The notes beneath the pieces were generated by a model, which searched no databases, had not been told where the DNA came from, and worked only from the letters and a program-made list of their open reading frames with translations. From NCBI RefSeq assembly GCF_003987435.1, contig NZ_PIQG01000001.1:496001-560000 (forward strand): a DNA stretch of 64,000 bases, read 5' to 3'. A program made the translations under genes and the position numbers. How positions within the stretch are numbered: the first letter of the stretch is position 1; the number at the start of each line of letters is the position of its first letter. This document shows positions 32,327 through 42,321 of the stretch, in pieces. This DNA is from Pseudidiomarina taiwanensis. Lineage in GTDB: Bacteria > Pseudomonadota > Gammaproteobacteria > Enterobacterales > Alteromonadaceae.

Positions 32327-33049
32327 ATGGCCCCTTCACTGTTATTAATGAGTAGCTCTCGCGTCAACGATAGCGAGTATCTGCAAGCTTATGCTGAGTT
32401 TATTAAAGGTCATTTTGACGCAGCGCAAGAGGTGCTCTTTATTCCATATGCGGGTGTAACCATGGATTACGATACGTATACTGCCCGAGTACAGCAGGCA
32501 CTAGCGGCCTATGACATCCGTATCAAAGGCTTGCATACCGCGAACGATCCGCAAGCAGAAATTCGCTCTGCTGAGGGCATTTTAGTCGGCGGTGGGAATA
32601 CCTTTCGCTTATTGCAACAGCTCTATCATTACGACCTGCTGGCTGAGATCCAAGCCAAAGTGAAACAGGGCTGCCCCTATGCCGGTTGGAGTGCTGGCGC
32701 AAATATCGCAGGCTTAACCATCCGCACCACCAACGATATGCCGATCGTTGAGCCACCAAGTTTTCGTGCCCTTGAGCTGGTGCCGTTACAGCTCAATCCA
32801 CATTATGTTGATGTACATCCGCCTGGATTCCATGGCGAGACCCGCGCGCAGCGTTTAGCCGAATATATGACCCTACACCCCGGCACCCCAGTCCTCGCGT
32901 TACGCGAAGGTGCCCTGCTAGAAGTCAGCGCAAGCGCACAAGTGATACATTGCTGTACAGGTGTGAATGGCAGCGATCCTGCCTTTTTATTCCGTGCCGG
33001 AACTCAAACGCCGTTGCCGGCAGGCACGGATTTGAACAAATTAGTATAA
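32327..33049 (+). CDS. pepE: Peptidase E (alpha-aspartyl dipeptidase)
   Basis: PepE splits dipeptides with N-terminal aspartate in the cytoplasm. The 240-residue protein has the family segments GGGNTFRLLQQLYHYDLL and YAGWSAGANIAG, where Ser122 is the nucleophile, and NPHYVDVHPPGFHGETRAQRL with the catalytic His. It is divergent from htpX and its last 46 bases overlap the end of bioD on the other strand. Confidence 0.94.
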   Translation: MAPSLLLMSSSRVNDSEYLQAYAEFIKGHFDAAQEVLFIPYAGVTMDYDTYTARVQQALAAYDIRIKGLHTANDPQAEIRSAEGILVGGGNTFRLLQQLYHYDLLAEIQAKVKQGCPYAGWSAGANIAGLTIRTTNDMPIVEPPSFRALELVPLQLNPHYVDVHPPGFHGETRAQRLAEYMTLHPGTPVLALREGALLEVSASAQVIHCCTGVNGSDPAFLFRAGTQTPLPAGTDLNKLV

Positions 33050-33765
33050 CCACGCTGCTCAATCGCTGCAGTGTCAGTGCAACCGTGCGCCAATTCAAGC
33101 AATAGTTCTGCGTTGGCACGTTGGCGAAATGCTGCTTTGAGGAACTCAAGGTTTTCGGTGTAATTCAGCATCCGCTGTGGGCTCGGTTCCGACGCGATCC
33201 AGCCTGCTACAATCAGGCCTCGGCGCAAAATATCTGTTAATGTTAACAGCGCATGATTTAAACAGCCCAGTTGCATCCGCACCACAACAATCACCGGGAG
33301 GTTTAACTGCTCAATCACATCTGCCAGGGTTTCTTGTTGATTGAGCGGCAGGAGCCAGCCTCCCGCTCCTTCAATCAGCAAGCCCGCTTGCTGTTGTTGC
33401 GCACGCTGTTTTTGCTCAGTCAGTATGTTTCGCAGTAACGCTGCTGATAACTCACGCCCCTCTTGTTGTGCAGCAATATGAGGTGCGATGGGTTGTTGAA
33501 AACAGAGCGGATTAAGCCACTCATATGGCCATTGCAGCGGGTTTGCATTCGCCAGCTTGAGCGCATCGTCATTCACTTTTTGTGGATGCTCTGATTTATC
33601 TTCATTTATAGCTCGTGAACCACTTGCGATAGGTTTCGTCGCTAGCCATGTATGACCATGATAGGATAATGATTTTATTAGCTTTTCTGTCGCAAACGTC
33701 TTGCCTGCATCGGTATCTGTACCTGTTACAAAAATACAATCATACTTGCGCTTATGTAAACTCAT
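33004..33765 (-). CDS. bioD: Dethiobiotin synthase
   Basis: BioD closes the ureido ring of dethiobiotin from DAPA, CO2 and ATP. The 253-residue protein has the P-loop FVTGTDTDAGKTF (residues 12-24) and LLIEGAGGWLLPL with the usual EGAGG motif. It is the last gene of bioBFCD, overlapping bioC by four bases (ATGA). Its 3' end overlaps pepE by 46 bases; the final stretch after about residue 240 looks like an added tail. Confidence 0.94.
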   Translation of the reverse strand: MSLHKRKYDCIFVTGTDTDAGKTFATEKLIKSLSYHGHTWLATKPIASGSRAINEDKSEHPQKVNDDALKLANANPLQWPYEWLNPLCFQQPIAPHIAAQQEGRELSAALLRNILTEQKQRAQQQQAGLLIEGAGGWLLPLNQQETLADVIEQLNLPVIVVVRMQLGCLNHALLTLTDILRRGLIVAGWIASEPSPQRMLNYTENLEFLKAAFRQRANAELLLELAHGCTDTAAIEQRGYTNLFKSVPAGNGV

Positions 33766-34577
33766 AAAACCCCTATTTTAGCCTTCACCGCAATCACAAT
33801 TCCGATATTCCAATGCAATACTAAGTTTTCATCCACGTCTCGGTGCTGCAATAACGCCTGCTCTAATTTCTGATACCAGCTGCGACCACGCAGACCTTGC
33901 TTTGGATACTCACTCAAGCTCGCCCCAACCCCCTTGACACTATCAAGTAAGCCTCGACAATCGCGATGTCGAGTTGTAAGCGGCCGGGGCGCACTGAATG
34001 TAATCTGCCACCCTGCTTCGCTAAGCCAATCGTGGTACTGCGTTAACGTAGCTTGTCGATTCGCCCTTGGTTGGCCATCAAGCGCCTGCACAATGCGTGC
34101 TAAAGGTTGCATCGAATTTGGTAGTACCACTGTGAATGCTAAGACGCCATTGGCAGCGCTAACCCGGGCTAACTCATGAAACAGGTTTGCGGGTTGATTC
34201 GCCCATTGCAGCGATAAATTCGCAAACATTAGATCAAAGCTCTCAGAAGCAAATGGCAATTGCTCCATATCACCGCGACAAAACAAGCCATTGTGGTGAC
34301 TGCGCTTTGCCTCTAGGAGCATTTGCGGGGCTAAATCGATGCCAATATAGGTATCACAGCGCTGTTTTAAAGCCTCAGTAAATGGGCCCGGGCCACAACC
34401 AATATCGACTCCAGCTTGATACGAACGGATTGGCAACTGCCCCAATAATGCTTCGCCAGTTTGTTGTTGTAACGCTGCATGGTTCAAATAGCCGGCTGCA
34501 GCCTTCGAGAACTTATGCGCAACCAATCGCTTGTCATAGCGCAGTGCGGCAGCTTGAGGATCAGTCGATAACAGCAC
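33762..34577 (-). CDS. bioC: Malonyl-[acyl-carrier protein] O-methyltransferase BioC
   Basis: BioC methylates malonyl-ACP so that the fatty-acid enzymes can build the pimeloyl chain of biotin. The 271-residue protein has the family start KFSKAAAGYLNHAALQQQTG and the SAM-binding motif GVDIGCGPGPFTEAL, followed by GDMEQLPFASESFDLMFANLSLQW. It starts at a GTG, overlapping bioF by 17 bases; no better start is seen. No bioH is visible in the window. Confidence 0.92.
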   Translation of the reverse strand: MLLSTDPQAAALRYDKRLVAHKFSKAAAGYLNHAALQQQTGEALLGQLPIRSYQAGVDIGCGPGPFTEALKQRCDTYIGIDLAPQMLLEAKRSHHNGLFCRGDMEQLPFASESFDLMFANLSLQWANQPANLFHELARVSAANGVLAFTVVLPNSMQPLARIVQALDGQPRANRQATLTQYHDWLSEAGWQITFSAPRPLTTRHRDCRGLLDSVKGVGASLSEYPKQGLRGRSWYQKLEQALLQHRDVDENLVLHWNIGIVIAVKAKIGVL

Positions 34578-35685
34578 GCAGCGCCTCCACTAAGTCGCGA
34601 ATTGCCTCAGCGTCATGTATGGCAGATATGGTGATGCGCAGGCGTGAGGTATGCTCAGGCACCGTTGGTGGACGAATTGCCTGCACCCGCATGTTCTGTT
34701 GCGCTAAGCGTTCGGTGATCTTAACTGTGATTTGCGGACAGCCCACTGGTACCCACTGGATCGGACTAGTTGCCGCAGCCGGAGTTGCGATGCCATGTTG
34801 TTGGCAGAGCTGCTGATAGTAACCAATATTATCCTGCAAACGCTGGCGCAAAACGCGCCCCTCTGCGCTGCGCACCAGCTCAATAGCCGCGCTTACCGCT
34901 GCCGCTTGGGCCGGACTTATCGCGGTCGAATAGATGAAATCTCGACAGTAATTCACCAGGTAATCCGCAACCACTTCTTCGCATAGAAGCGCCGCACCAT
35001 TGCTGCCCAGTGCTTTACCGAAGGTCACCGTACAAAAATCGACTTCGGCTTGACTCAGCTGGCCACAAATACTGCGGCCATCATCACCGCTCACACCAAT
35101 CCCATGGGCATCATCAACCCATACATCGAGCTGACTCGCCTTGCGCTTAAGCGCTCCCAGTTGGCGCCAATCCAGTTCATCACCATCCATTGAATAACGA
35201 CTCTCAAGCAGCACCAATTGTGCTTGATCGGAAGCAGCGACACGCTCAGTTAAGCTATCGAACGCTTGATGTGGAAAGCGCTTCAGCTTATGGCTACCGT
35301 AGCAAGAAGCATGGATTAGACGATCCGCATGAATCACGCTGTAGTGCCCGCCAAGAGCTCTCAATACGCCCTGATTACAAGCAAAACCGGAACTAAATAA
35401 CAACGCTCGGTCGCGCTCTAACCATTCGGCTAACTGCTTGGATAAATAAGCCTGCGGCGCTTGCCAACCACTTAATAGGGGCGAGGCACAGCCACCGACA
35501 CCATATTCATTTGCGGCTTGACGAAACGCCGCTCGCACCATCGGGTGCTGACTTAAACCCAGGTAATCATTGAGGCTAAAGTCGCTACTGCGTTGGGATA
35601 GTTCAGATTGCCGCAACGACCGCCGCAGCCCGCTATGTTCGCGAGCCGCTAATGCTTGCTGCAATTTCGCCGAGATAGACGCCAC
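34561..35685 (-). CDS. bioF: 8-amino-7-oxononanoate synthase
   Basis: BioF condenses pimeloyl-ACP or pimeloyl-CoA with alanine, using pyridoxal phosphate. The 374-residue protein has NDYLGLSQHPMVRAAF near the start, DDAHGIGVSGDDG, and the PLP-lysine segment VTFGKALGSNGAALLC. It begins with GTG 35685, eleven bases after bioB, and overlaps bioC at its end. Confidence 0.95.
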   Translation of the reverse strand: MASISAKLQQALAAREHSGLRRSLRQSELSQRSSDFSLNDYLGLSQHPMVRAAFRQAANEYGVGGCASPLLSGWQAPQAYLSKQLAEWLERDRALLFSSGFACNQGVLRALGGHYSVIHADRLIHASCYGSHKLKRFPHQAFDSLTERVAASDQAQLVLLESRYSMDGDELDWRQLGALKRKASQLDVWVDDAHGIGVSGDDGRSICGQLSQAEVDFCTVTFGKALGSNGAALLCEEVVADYLVNYCRDFIYSTAISPAQAAAVSAAIELVRSAEGRVLRQRLQDNIGYYQQLCQQHGIATPAAATSPIQWVPVGCPQITVKITERLAQQNMRVQAIRPPTVPEHTSRLRITISAIHDAEAIRDLVEALRAVID

Positions 35686-35696
35686 TCGAGATTGTC

Positions 35697-36746
35697 CTAA
35701 GCTGGATAGTACAGCGTCGATTGCTGCTCAGCAGTGATCGCATCGGCAATCGCTTGCGCATGGGTCTCGTCACTAAACCCTTGGGTTTGACTTGGCTGCA
35801 AGTCGAGCCGTCTAAACAGCGCTTGATCACGCTCAAGTGCAGGATTATCGGTGGTAAGCAGCCGCTCACCGTAAAATATCGAGTTCGCACCAGCCATAAA
35901 GCAAAGCGCTTGGGTGCTATCGTCCATGGTTTCGCGACCAGCTGATAAGCGTACAGTACTCGCTGGCATCACAATTCGTGCAACTGCAATGGTGCGGATA
36001 AATTCAAACGGATCAAGATCCTCCCCCTGCGCCAGCGGTGTGCCCTCTACTCGAACCAGCATATTAATCGGAACACTCTCAGGATGTTTGGGTAAGTTAG
36101 CGAGCTGCTGCAGCAAACTGGCGCGATCGCGGCGCGCCTCACCCATACCGACAATTCCTCCAGCACAGACTTTCATTCCGGCATCAAGCACATGCTCTAG
36201 GGTCGCCAATCGGTCCTCGTAGGTGCGGGTGGTGATAATATCGCCGTAAAATTCGGGTGAGGTATCCAGATTATGATTGTAATAATCAAGCCCCGCTTGC
36301 TTTAACGCAGCAGCCTGGGGCGCACTCAGCATCCCTAGGGTCATGCAGGTTTCTAAACCCAAGGCTTTAACTCCCTGAATCATTTCAATCAAATACGGCA
36401 TATCGCGATCTTTGGGATTGCGCCACGCAGCGCCCATACAAAAGCGGCTGGCGCCCTGCGCTGCTGCCGCTTGCGCTTCCTCAAGGACCCGCTCAACCGC
36501 GAGCAGACGTTCGCGCTCAACATCGGTACGATAGTGCGCCGACTGCGGACAATATTTGCAATCTTCCGGGCATGCACCTGTTTTAATCGATAACAAGGTG
36601 CTTATTTGCACTTCGTTGGCAGTAAAGTTTTCTCGATGCACCTGTTGCGCATGGCTAACAAGGTCTAAAAAGGGCTGTGCAAAGAGGGCTTCTATTTCTT
36701 CGATCGACCAATCGTGACGAATACTAGCGGAATGTTCAGTTGTCAT
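35697..36746 (-). CDS. bioB: Biotin synthase
   Basis: BioB is the radical-SAM enzyme that inserts sulfur into dethiobiotin. The 349-residue protein has the cluster motif CPEDCKYC (Cys59, Cys63, Cys66) and the later conserved segments for the second cluster, including [11 protein letters not shown] and AGGIVGMGE. It opens bioBFCD, divergent from bioA, behind a BirA-type operator. The ATG at 36746 is well placed. Confidence 0.97.
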   Translation of the reverse strand: MTTEHSASIRHDWSIEEIEALFAQPFLDLVSHAQQVHRENFTANEVQISTLLSIKTGACPEDCKYCPQSAHYRTDVERERLLAVERVLEEAQAAAAQGASRFCMGAAWRNPKDRDMPYLIEMIQGVKALGLETCMTLGMLSAPQAAALKQAGLDYYNHNLDTSPEFYGDIITTRTYEDRLATLEHVLDAGMKVCAGGIVGMGEARRDRASLLQQLANLPKHPESVPINMLVRVEGTPLAQGEDLDPFEFIRTIAVARIVMPASTVRLSAGRETMDDSTQALCFMAGANSIFYGERLLTTDNPALERDQALFRRLDLQPSQTQGFSDETHAQAIADAITAEQQSTLYYPA

Positions 36747-36797
36747 AAGGTGCTCGCGGTTAAATGTGACTCGACTAGGCTAGTTCGATTGATTAGA

Positions 36798-36831
36798 CTG
36801 TCAACATTTTATAGCTCGCATTAGTTTACGT
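36798..36831. promoter_or_regulatory. BirA-type biotin operator between bioB and bioA
   Basis: CTGTCAACA and AGTTTACGT are separated by 16 bases, the same spacing as the E. coli operator (TTGTAAACC-N16-GGTTTACAA), with 6 of 9 matches in each half. On the leftward strand the left half holds TTGACA (36804-36799), a perfect -35 for bioB, so bound BirA would block it. The site lies in the 127-bp divergent gap. Confidence 0.8.
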
Positions 36832-36873
36832 CTGGCTATTTATTAATCACCTTTTCAGCATGTCGGAGCTCTT

Positions 36874-38169
36874 TTGCAGGAATTCAATGATTTAGACCAA
36901 GCATTAGCCTTTGATCGGGAACATGTATGGCACCCCTACACGTCTTTTCGCGAGCCTTTGCCCACCTATATGGTTACCGGCGCAGAAGGCTGTGAACTGA
37001 TGCTCGCCGATGGCAAGCGCTTAATCGATGGCATGTCCTCTTGGTGGGCGGCTATTCATGGCTACAATCACCCCGCTTTAAACGCAGCCGCAACAGCACA
37101 GCTGCAACGTGTGAGTCACGTGATGTTTGGCGGAATTACGCATGAACCTGCGCTTGGTTTGACGAAGCGCTTGCTAGAGATGACGCCGGCGCCGCTGCAA
37201 CGGGTATTTTTAGCAGACTCAGGCTCAGTCGCAATTGAAGTTGCCATTAAGATGGCGGTGCAATACTGGGCTGCGCAAGATAAACCCCAAAAGAATCGCC
37301 TGGCTACGATTCGGGGCGGCTATCATGGCGATACGTTCGCGGCCATGTCGGTCTGTGATCCGGTGAATGGCATGCATGCGCTATTTCGAGGCAGTTTGCG
37401 CGAGCAATTGTTTGTTGATAAACCAAGCACTGCCTTTAACCAAGCATGGGATCCTGCTGATCTTGACCAACTTGAACAGCTGTTGAACCAACACCATGGG
37501 CAATTGGCAGCACTTATCCTCGAACCGATCGTGCAAGGCGCCGGCGGTATGCGCTTTTATCATCCGCAATTTCTAGCAGGTGCTAAGCAACTCTGTGAAC
37601 AATACGATATTTTGCTAATTGCTGATGAGATAGCGACGGGATTTGGTCGCACCGGGAAGTTATTTGCCGTCGAATGGGCCAATGTCTGCCCCGATATCTT
37701 GTGCCTTGGTAAAGCCCTGACTGGGGGCTATCTTACCCAAGCCGCTGTGATCACGACCGCTGCAGTAGCCGACCAAATTAGTGCGGGACCCGCTGGCGGC
37801 ACCTTTATGCACGGCCCTACTTTTATGGGGAATCCCCTCGCCTGTGCGATCGCCAGCGCCAGCATCGACCTGCTGTTAGCCAGCCCATGGCAACAGAGGG
37901 TCCAGCAGATTGCCGCTCAACTCGAGCGAGAGCTGGCCCCCGCAGCGTCGTTCCCGTGTGTTGCTGAGGTTCGCGTACTCGGTGCGATTGGTGTCATAGA
38001 GCTCAAGCACGGCGTGGATGTCGCTAAATTTCAAGCTGAGTGCGTGCGCCGTGGCGTTTGGATTCGCCCCTTTGGTCGTTTGGTCTATGTGATGCCTCCT
38101 TATGTTATCTCGGCAGAACAACTGTCACAGCTTACCCAAGCCATGTGTGCAATCTGCGCAGAACTCTGA
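36874..38169 (+). CDS. bioA: Adenosylmethionine-8-amino-7-oxononanoate aminotransferase
   Basis: BioA transfers an amino group from SAM to KAPA, giving DAPA. The 431-residue class III aminotransferase has HVWHPYTSF at the start, [30 protein letters not shown] and [15 protein letters not shown] with the PLP lysine. Translation begins at a TTG, supported by GGAG five bases upstream (36865-36868); no ATG lies in frame nearby. A rare start codon could keep the level low. It is divergent from bioBFCD. A 12-bp tandem repeat begins across its stop codon. Confidence 0.94.
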   Translation: MQEFNDLDQALAFDREHVWHPYTSFREPLPTYMVTGAEGCELMLADGKRLIDGMSSWWAAIHGYNHPALNAAATAQLQRVSHVMFGGITHEPALGLTKRLLEMTPAPLQRVFLADSGSVAIEVAIKMAVQYWAAQDKPQKNRLATIRGGYHGDTFAAMSVCDPVNGMHALFRGSLREQLFVDKPSTAFNQAWDPADLDQLEQLLNQHHGQLAALILEPIVQGAGGMRFYHPQFLAGAKQLCEQYDILLIADEIATGFGRTGKLFAVEWANVCPDILCLGKALTGGYLTQAAVITTAAVADQISAGPAGGTFMHGPTFMGNPLACAIASASIDLLLASPWQQRVQQIAAQLERELAPAASFPCVAEVRVLGAIGVIELKHGVDVAKFQAECVRRGVWIRPFGRLVYVMPPYVISAEQLSQLTQAMCAICAEL

Positions 38170-38206
38170 TCAGAACTCTGATCAGATCTATGCCCAGATC
38201 TATGAA
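38159..38206. repeat. Four tandem 12-bp units at the bioA 3' end
   Basis: CAGAACTCTGAT occurs twice in tandem (38159-38182) and is followed by CAGATCTATGCC and CAGATCTATGAA (38183-38206). The first copy contains the bioA stop codon. It looks like repeated short duplication. The self-complementary TCTGATCAGA could also fold as a small hairpin. Confidence 0.75.
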
Positions 38207-38297
38207 TTTCGCTTGAGTTGTGAGCAAACCGAGGTAACATAGCGACTTCTTCTATCAATCATTGAGCTAGAGTCAGTTTTAGGGAGTTCTCAGGCAC

Positions 38298-39698
38298 ATG
38301 TCCTTTGTTACGGTTAGCGATGTTTTAGCGGGTAAAGTTAGCGTAGGTACAACAGTGACCGTTCGCGGTTGGGTTCGTACCCGACGCGACTCAAAAGCGG
38401 GTATCTCGTTTATTAATATCCATGACGGGTCATGTTTTGATCCGGTCCAAGCCGTGGTTGAAAATTCACTCCCTAATTACTCGTCTGAAGTGCTCCACCT
38501 CACAACAGGTTGCAGCCTAGCGGTAACCGGCACCGTGGTTGAATCAGCGGGTAAAGGGCAAGCCTTTGAGATTCAAGCAACGACGGTTGAAGTGCTCGGG
38601 TTTGTGGAAGATCCTGATACCTACCCTATGGCGCCCAAGCGGCATTCTATGGAATACCTGCGCGAGCATGCGCATCTGCGGGCGCGCACCAACGTGACCG
38701 GTGCAGTGATGCGGGTTCGTAACTGCCTCGCCCAAGCAATTCACCGCTTCTTTCATGAGCGCGGTTATTTCTGGGTTGCGACGCCAATTATTACCGCCTC
38801 TGATGCAGAAGGTGCTGGCGAACTCTTTCGGGTCTCGACCCTCGACTTGTTGAATGTGCCAAAAACCGAGCAAGGTGAGGTTGACTTTAAACAGGATTTC
38901 TTTGGTAAAGAAGCCTTTCTAACGGTTTCAGGTCAGCTTAATGCGGAAACCTATGCATGTGCGCTGAGCAAGGTTTATACCTTCGGACCCACGTTCCGCG
39001 CCGAAAACTCAAACACCAGTCGGCACTTGGCTGAATTCTGGATGGTTGAGCCAGAAGTTGCCTTCGCTGATCTAAATGATATCGCCCATCTCGCTGAAGA
39101 TATGCTGAAATACTGTATTAATGCCGTTTTAACGGAACGTGCCGACGACATGGCCTTCTTTGCCCAGCGTATCGACCCAACCGTTATCGAGCGTTTACAG
39201 CACGTGGTGAGCAATGACTTCGTCCATATGGATTACACCGACGCCGTTGAAATTTTGCAAAACTGCGGCAAGAAGTTCGAATACCCGGTAAGTTGGGGTA
39301 CCGACTTGCAGTCTGAGCACGAACGTTATTTGGCGGAAGAGCATGTCGGCGCGCCTGTTGTGCTGAAAAACTATCCGCGCGACATCAAAGCATTTTATAT
39401 GCGTCAAAATGACGATGGTAAAACCGTAGCAGCTATGGATATCTTGGCCCCAGGTATCGGTGAAATTGTCGGCGGCAGCGCCCGTGAAGAGCGCCTTGAT
39501 AAGTTTGATCAGCGCTTAGCCGAACTTGGTATGGATCCAGAAGATTACGGTTGGTATCGTGATTTACGCCGCTACGGTACCGTTCCACACGCTGGCTTTG
39601 GCCTTGGTTTCGAGCGCTTAGTGAGTTACGTGACTGGAATGACCAACATCCGTGATGTGATTCCATTCCCTCGGGCACCGAAGTCCGCTGATTTTTAA
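38298..39698 (+). CDS. asnS: Asparaginyl-tRNA synthetase
   Basis: AsnS charges tRNA-Asn. The 466-residue class IIb synthetase has an N-terminal OB-fold (about 1-115, [25 protein letters not shown]), motif 2 [21 protein letters not shown], and motif 3 [15 protein letters not shown] near the end. Length is normal. It ends before a strong bidirectional terminator. Confidence 0.97.
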   Translation: MSFVTVSDVLAGKVSVGTTVTVRGWVRTRRDSKAGISFINIHDGSCFDPVQAVVENSLPNYSSEVLHLTTGCSLAVTGTVVESAGKGQAFEIQATTVEVLGFVEDPDTYPMAPKRHSMEYLREHAHLRARTNVTGAVMRVRNCLAQAIHRFFHERGYFWVATPIITASDAEGAGELFRVSTLDLLNVPKTEQGEVDFKQDFFGKEAFLTVSGQLNAETYACALSKVYTFGPTFRAENSNTSRHLAEFWMVEPEVAFADLNDIAHLAEDMLKYCINAVLTERADDMAFFAQRIDPTVIERLQHVVSNDFVHMDYTDAVEILQNCGKKFEYPVSWGTDLQSEHERYLAEEHVGAPVVLKNYPRDIKAFYMRQNDDGKTVAAMDILAPGIGEIVGGSAREERLDKFDQRLAELGMDPEDYGWYRDLRRYGTVPHAGFGLGFERLVSYVTGMTNIRDVIPFPRAPKSADF

Positions 39699-39704
39699 GT
39701 TTTC

Positions 39705-39731
39705 AAAAAGGAGCCGCAAGGCTCCTTTTTT
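39705..39731. terminator. Bidirectional terminator between asnS and ydjA
   Basis: Arms AAAAAGGAGCC and GGCTCCTTTTT (11 bp) with loop GCAA and a T run. It serves asnS rightward and ydjA leftward; the ydjA stop codon lies at its edge. Confidence 0.92.
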
Positions 39732-40284
39732 AATCGGTGTAATAACTCACCTTAGTACTTAAATCTTTACTTGGCTTTATCGGCGTGGGTAGCGCTGGCG
39801 TACCGACATAAAGAAAGCCGATAATGGCATCGTCAGATCCACAACCAAGCTGCTCCGCAACGTACTCATCTTCCGCCAACCAACCGGTTCGCCAAATTGC
39901 CCCAAGCCCCTGCGCGAACGCGGCCTGCTGCAATAATAAGGTGGCACAAGCAGCACTTGCGGCCTGCTCTTCACGCGGCACTTTATCGTTATCCTGATAG
40001 CGAAGGCATACCGCGATGACCATAGGCGCACGCTTTGGCAGTTGCTGTGCGCGCTCTTGTTGCAGTTCTGGCATCCCTTGCATGGCCGCTGCCTCGGCGA
40101 AAATTTCCGCTAATTTATCAACCCCTTTGCCGCTAAAAACGGAAAAATGGTAAGGCTGCAAGCTCATATGATCAGGCGCTCGTGCGGCGGCTTGCAACAT
40201 CAGTTCGAGCTGCTCTGGAGTTGGGCCTGGACTGACAAGACGAGGCATTGATGAGCGCGTAAGTAAAAGTTCTAAAGCATCCAT
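39730..40284 (-). CDS. ydjA: Nitroreductase-family flavoprotein YdjA
   Basis: This 184-residue member of the small FMN-dependent nitroreductases has a start LLLTRSSMPRLVSPGPTPEQLELML that fits YdjA, with the FMN-binding Arg-Ser segment. LQPYHFSVFSG and FAQGLGAIWRTGW are typical. The physiological substrate is unknown. Its position divergent from sppA, with ansA downstream, is the same as in E. coli. Confidence 0.92.
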   Translation of the reverse strand: MDALELLLTRSSMPRLVSPGPTPEQLELMLQAAARAPDHMSLQPYHFSVFSGKGVDKLAEIFAEAAAMQGMPELQQERAQQLPKRAPMVIAVCLRYQDNDKVPREEQAASAACATLLLQQAAFAQGLGAIWRTGWLAEDEYVAEQLGCGSDDAIIGFLYVGTPALPTPIKPSKDLSTKVSYYTD

Positions 40285-40407
40285 GAATCAATCCCTAACA
40301 GTTTGTAGCAGCGCTGGAAATGCTCTGTTACATTCTCAGGCTGGTGAATTAGTTTGGTTTTATTTATCCTCAATGATAGGTCAAAAGTGAGAAACTGGGA
40401 ATAATTT

Positions 40408-42264
40408 ATGAATGGTGTCCTAAACGTATTTGGCAAGTTGTTTCGATTTTTAAACGGTATTCGAAAAATCATTTTGAATGTCATTTTTTTCGTCTTGCTT
40501 GCCGTCCTAGTCGGCGTCTTTATGAGCGGCGAAGAGCCGGTTGAAGTGCCTGAGCAAAGTATGCTGGTGCTGAACCTGAACGGCATTCTAGTCGAAGAGT
40601 ATACTTGGGTTGATCCCATTGATAAATTCGTCAACAACAGCCTTGGCTCAAGCGACACCATTCCTGAGGTGTTGGTGAGCGACGTTCTTGAAGTACTTGA
40701 GCAAGCCGCGACCGACGACCGTATCGGTGGGGTTTATTTGAGTCTTGAGTCATTTTTGGGGGGCGGTTTAAATAAAATGCAAACTGTCGCGGCTGCACTC
40801 GAACAGTTTAAAACCTCTGGCAAGCCAATTTACACCTACGCGGACTACTTCAGCCAAAATCAATATTACCTAGCCGCCCATGCTGACCAAGTTTACCTCA
40901 ACCCACTTGGCGGGATGATGCTTGAAGGCTATGGTGCTTATCGCCTGTATTTCAGCGAAATGCTGGAAAAACTTAAAGTGACCACCCATGTATTCAAAGT
41001 CGGTGCGTATAAATCAGCGGTTGAACCCTATACTCGGACCAGCATGTCTGATGAAGCGCGCGAAGCAAACAGCCAAGTCTACACTGCCCTGTGGGATGCT
41101 TTCCTTGCTGATTTGACCCAACAGCGTGATATCGATCCATTGTTCTTGTCAGGACGATTGGCTGATTTCCAGACTCTTGCTGAAGCAGCAGGAAACGATC
41201 TTGCGCAACTGACGGTGAATGCGGGTCTAGTGGATGGATTAAAAACCCGCGAGCAATTCCGTAATGAAATGATCAACCTAACCGGCTTGGACGAAGATGA
41301 GGAGAGCTGGAAGCGTATTGGCCATAGCGCCTACCTCGTCGCGCTGGAACAAAGTGAGTCAGCTGAGCCCGTTACTAGCGCTGAAGACCAAGCCAAGGTT
41401 GCTGTTGTTGTTGCCCGTGGCGTCATTATGGATGGTTATCAGAATCCAGGTAGTATCGGGGGCGATAGCACTGCTGAGTTGCTCCGTGAAGCGCGTTTAG
41501 ATGACCAAGTCAAAGCGGTGGTATTACGCATCGACAGTCCAGGTGGAAGTGCCTTCGCCTCAGAGGTGATTCGGCAAGAGCTGCTCGAGTTACAACAAGC
41601 CGGTAAACCAGTGATTGCCTCAATGAGTTCAGTGGCAGCATCTGGTGGCTACTGGATTGCAGCAAGTGCCGATGAGATTTGGGCAAGTCCGCACACCATC
41701 ACAGGTTCAATCGGCGTTTTTGGAATGTTCTTCACGCTTGAAAACAGCCTTAAAGAAGTTGGCGTGTATAGTGACGGATTCCACACCACTGAGATGCCAA
41801 TGATGGATTTAGCTCGGCCTATTCCTGATGGCGCCAAGCAGATTATCCAGCTTAGTATCGACAAAATTTATACCGATTTTGTCAGCATGGTCGCAGCAAG
41901 TCGTAACATGACCTATGAGCAAGTTCATGCGGTTGCCCAAGGCCGCGTGTGGACCGGTGCCAAAGCGCAAGAGCTCGGCTTAGTCGACCGTTTAGGCGAC
42001 ATCGATGATGCGATTGCGGCGGCAGCGAGTAAAGCCAACCTCGAAGATTATCGCGTCGAAGTGGTCGAGCGTGAGTTATCGGGTCGTGATAAGTTCATCG
42101 CCGATCTATTCGGTGAAGCCCAAGCTTGGTTACCACAACGTCCGCAAACAGCTGACCCTATTCGCCAGCAAGTGATGCAGGTATGGCAGCATTTAGGAGA
42201 CTTGTCTAACTTCAACGATCCAAATGGTGCCTACGCACTATGCGAGCTCTGTCCGATCGAATAA
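40408..42264 (+). CDS. sppA: Signal peptide peptidase SppA, 67K type
   Basis: SppA is a membrane-anchored serine protease that digests signal peptides after their release. The 618-residue protein has one N-terminal anchor (about 17-37) and two tandem S49 domains. Lys202 in VGAYKSAVEPYTR (first half) and Ser412 in SSVAASGGYWIA (second half) form the catalytic dyad. Length matches the E. coli long form. Confidence 0.96.
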   Translation: MNGVLNVFGKLFRFLNGIRKIILNVIFFVLLAVLVGVFMSGEEPVEVPEQSMLVLNLNGILVEEYTWVDPIDKFVNNSLGSSDTIPEVLVSDVLEVLEQAATDDRIGGVYLSLESFLGGGLNKMQTVAAALEQFKTSGKPIYTYADYFSQNQYYLAAHADQVYLNPLGGMMLEGYGAYRLYFSEMLEKLKVTTHVFKVGAYKSAVEPYTRTSMSDEAREANSQVYTALWDAFLADLTQQRDIDPLFLSGRLADFQTLAEAAGNDLAQLTVNAGLVDGLKTREQFRNEMINLTGLDEDEESWKRIGHSAYLVALEQSESAEPVTSAEDQAKVAVVVARGVIMDGYQNPGSIGGDSTAELLREARLDDQVKAVVLRIDSPGGSAFASEVIRQELLELQQAGKPVIASMSSVAASGGYWIAASADEIWASPHTITGSIGVFGMFFTLENSLKEVGVYSDGFHTTEMPMMDLARPIPDGAKQIIQLSIDKIYTDFVSMVAASRNMTYEQVHAVAQGRVWTGAKAQELGLVDRLGDIDDAIAAAASKANLEDYRVEVVERELSGRDKFIADLFGEAQAWLPQRPQTADPIRQQVMQVWQHLGDLSNFNDPNGAYALCELCPIE

Positions 42265-42273
42265 GACTCATGT

Positions 42274-42309
42274 ACAATGGCTGGAATCATTCCATCAACC
42301 AGCCATTGT
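42274..42309 (+). other. Perfect 11-bp hairpin just upstream of ansA
   Basis: ACAATGGCTGG and CCAGCCATTGT flank 14 bases, which hold a smaller GGAAT/ATTCC palindrome. It ends 12 bases before the ansA ATG. No T run follows, so it is a poor terminator and may act on translation or RNA stability. Confidence 0.5.
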
Positions 42310-42321
42310 CATAGCGATCTG

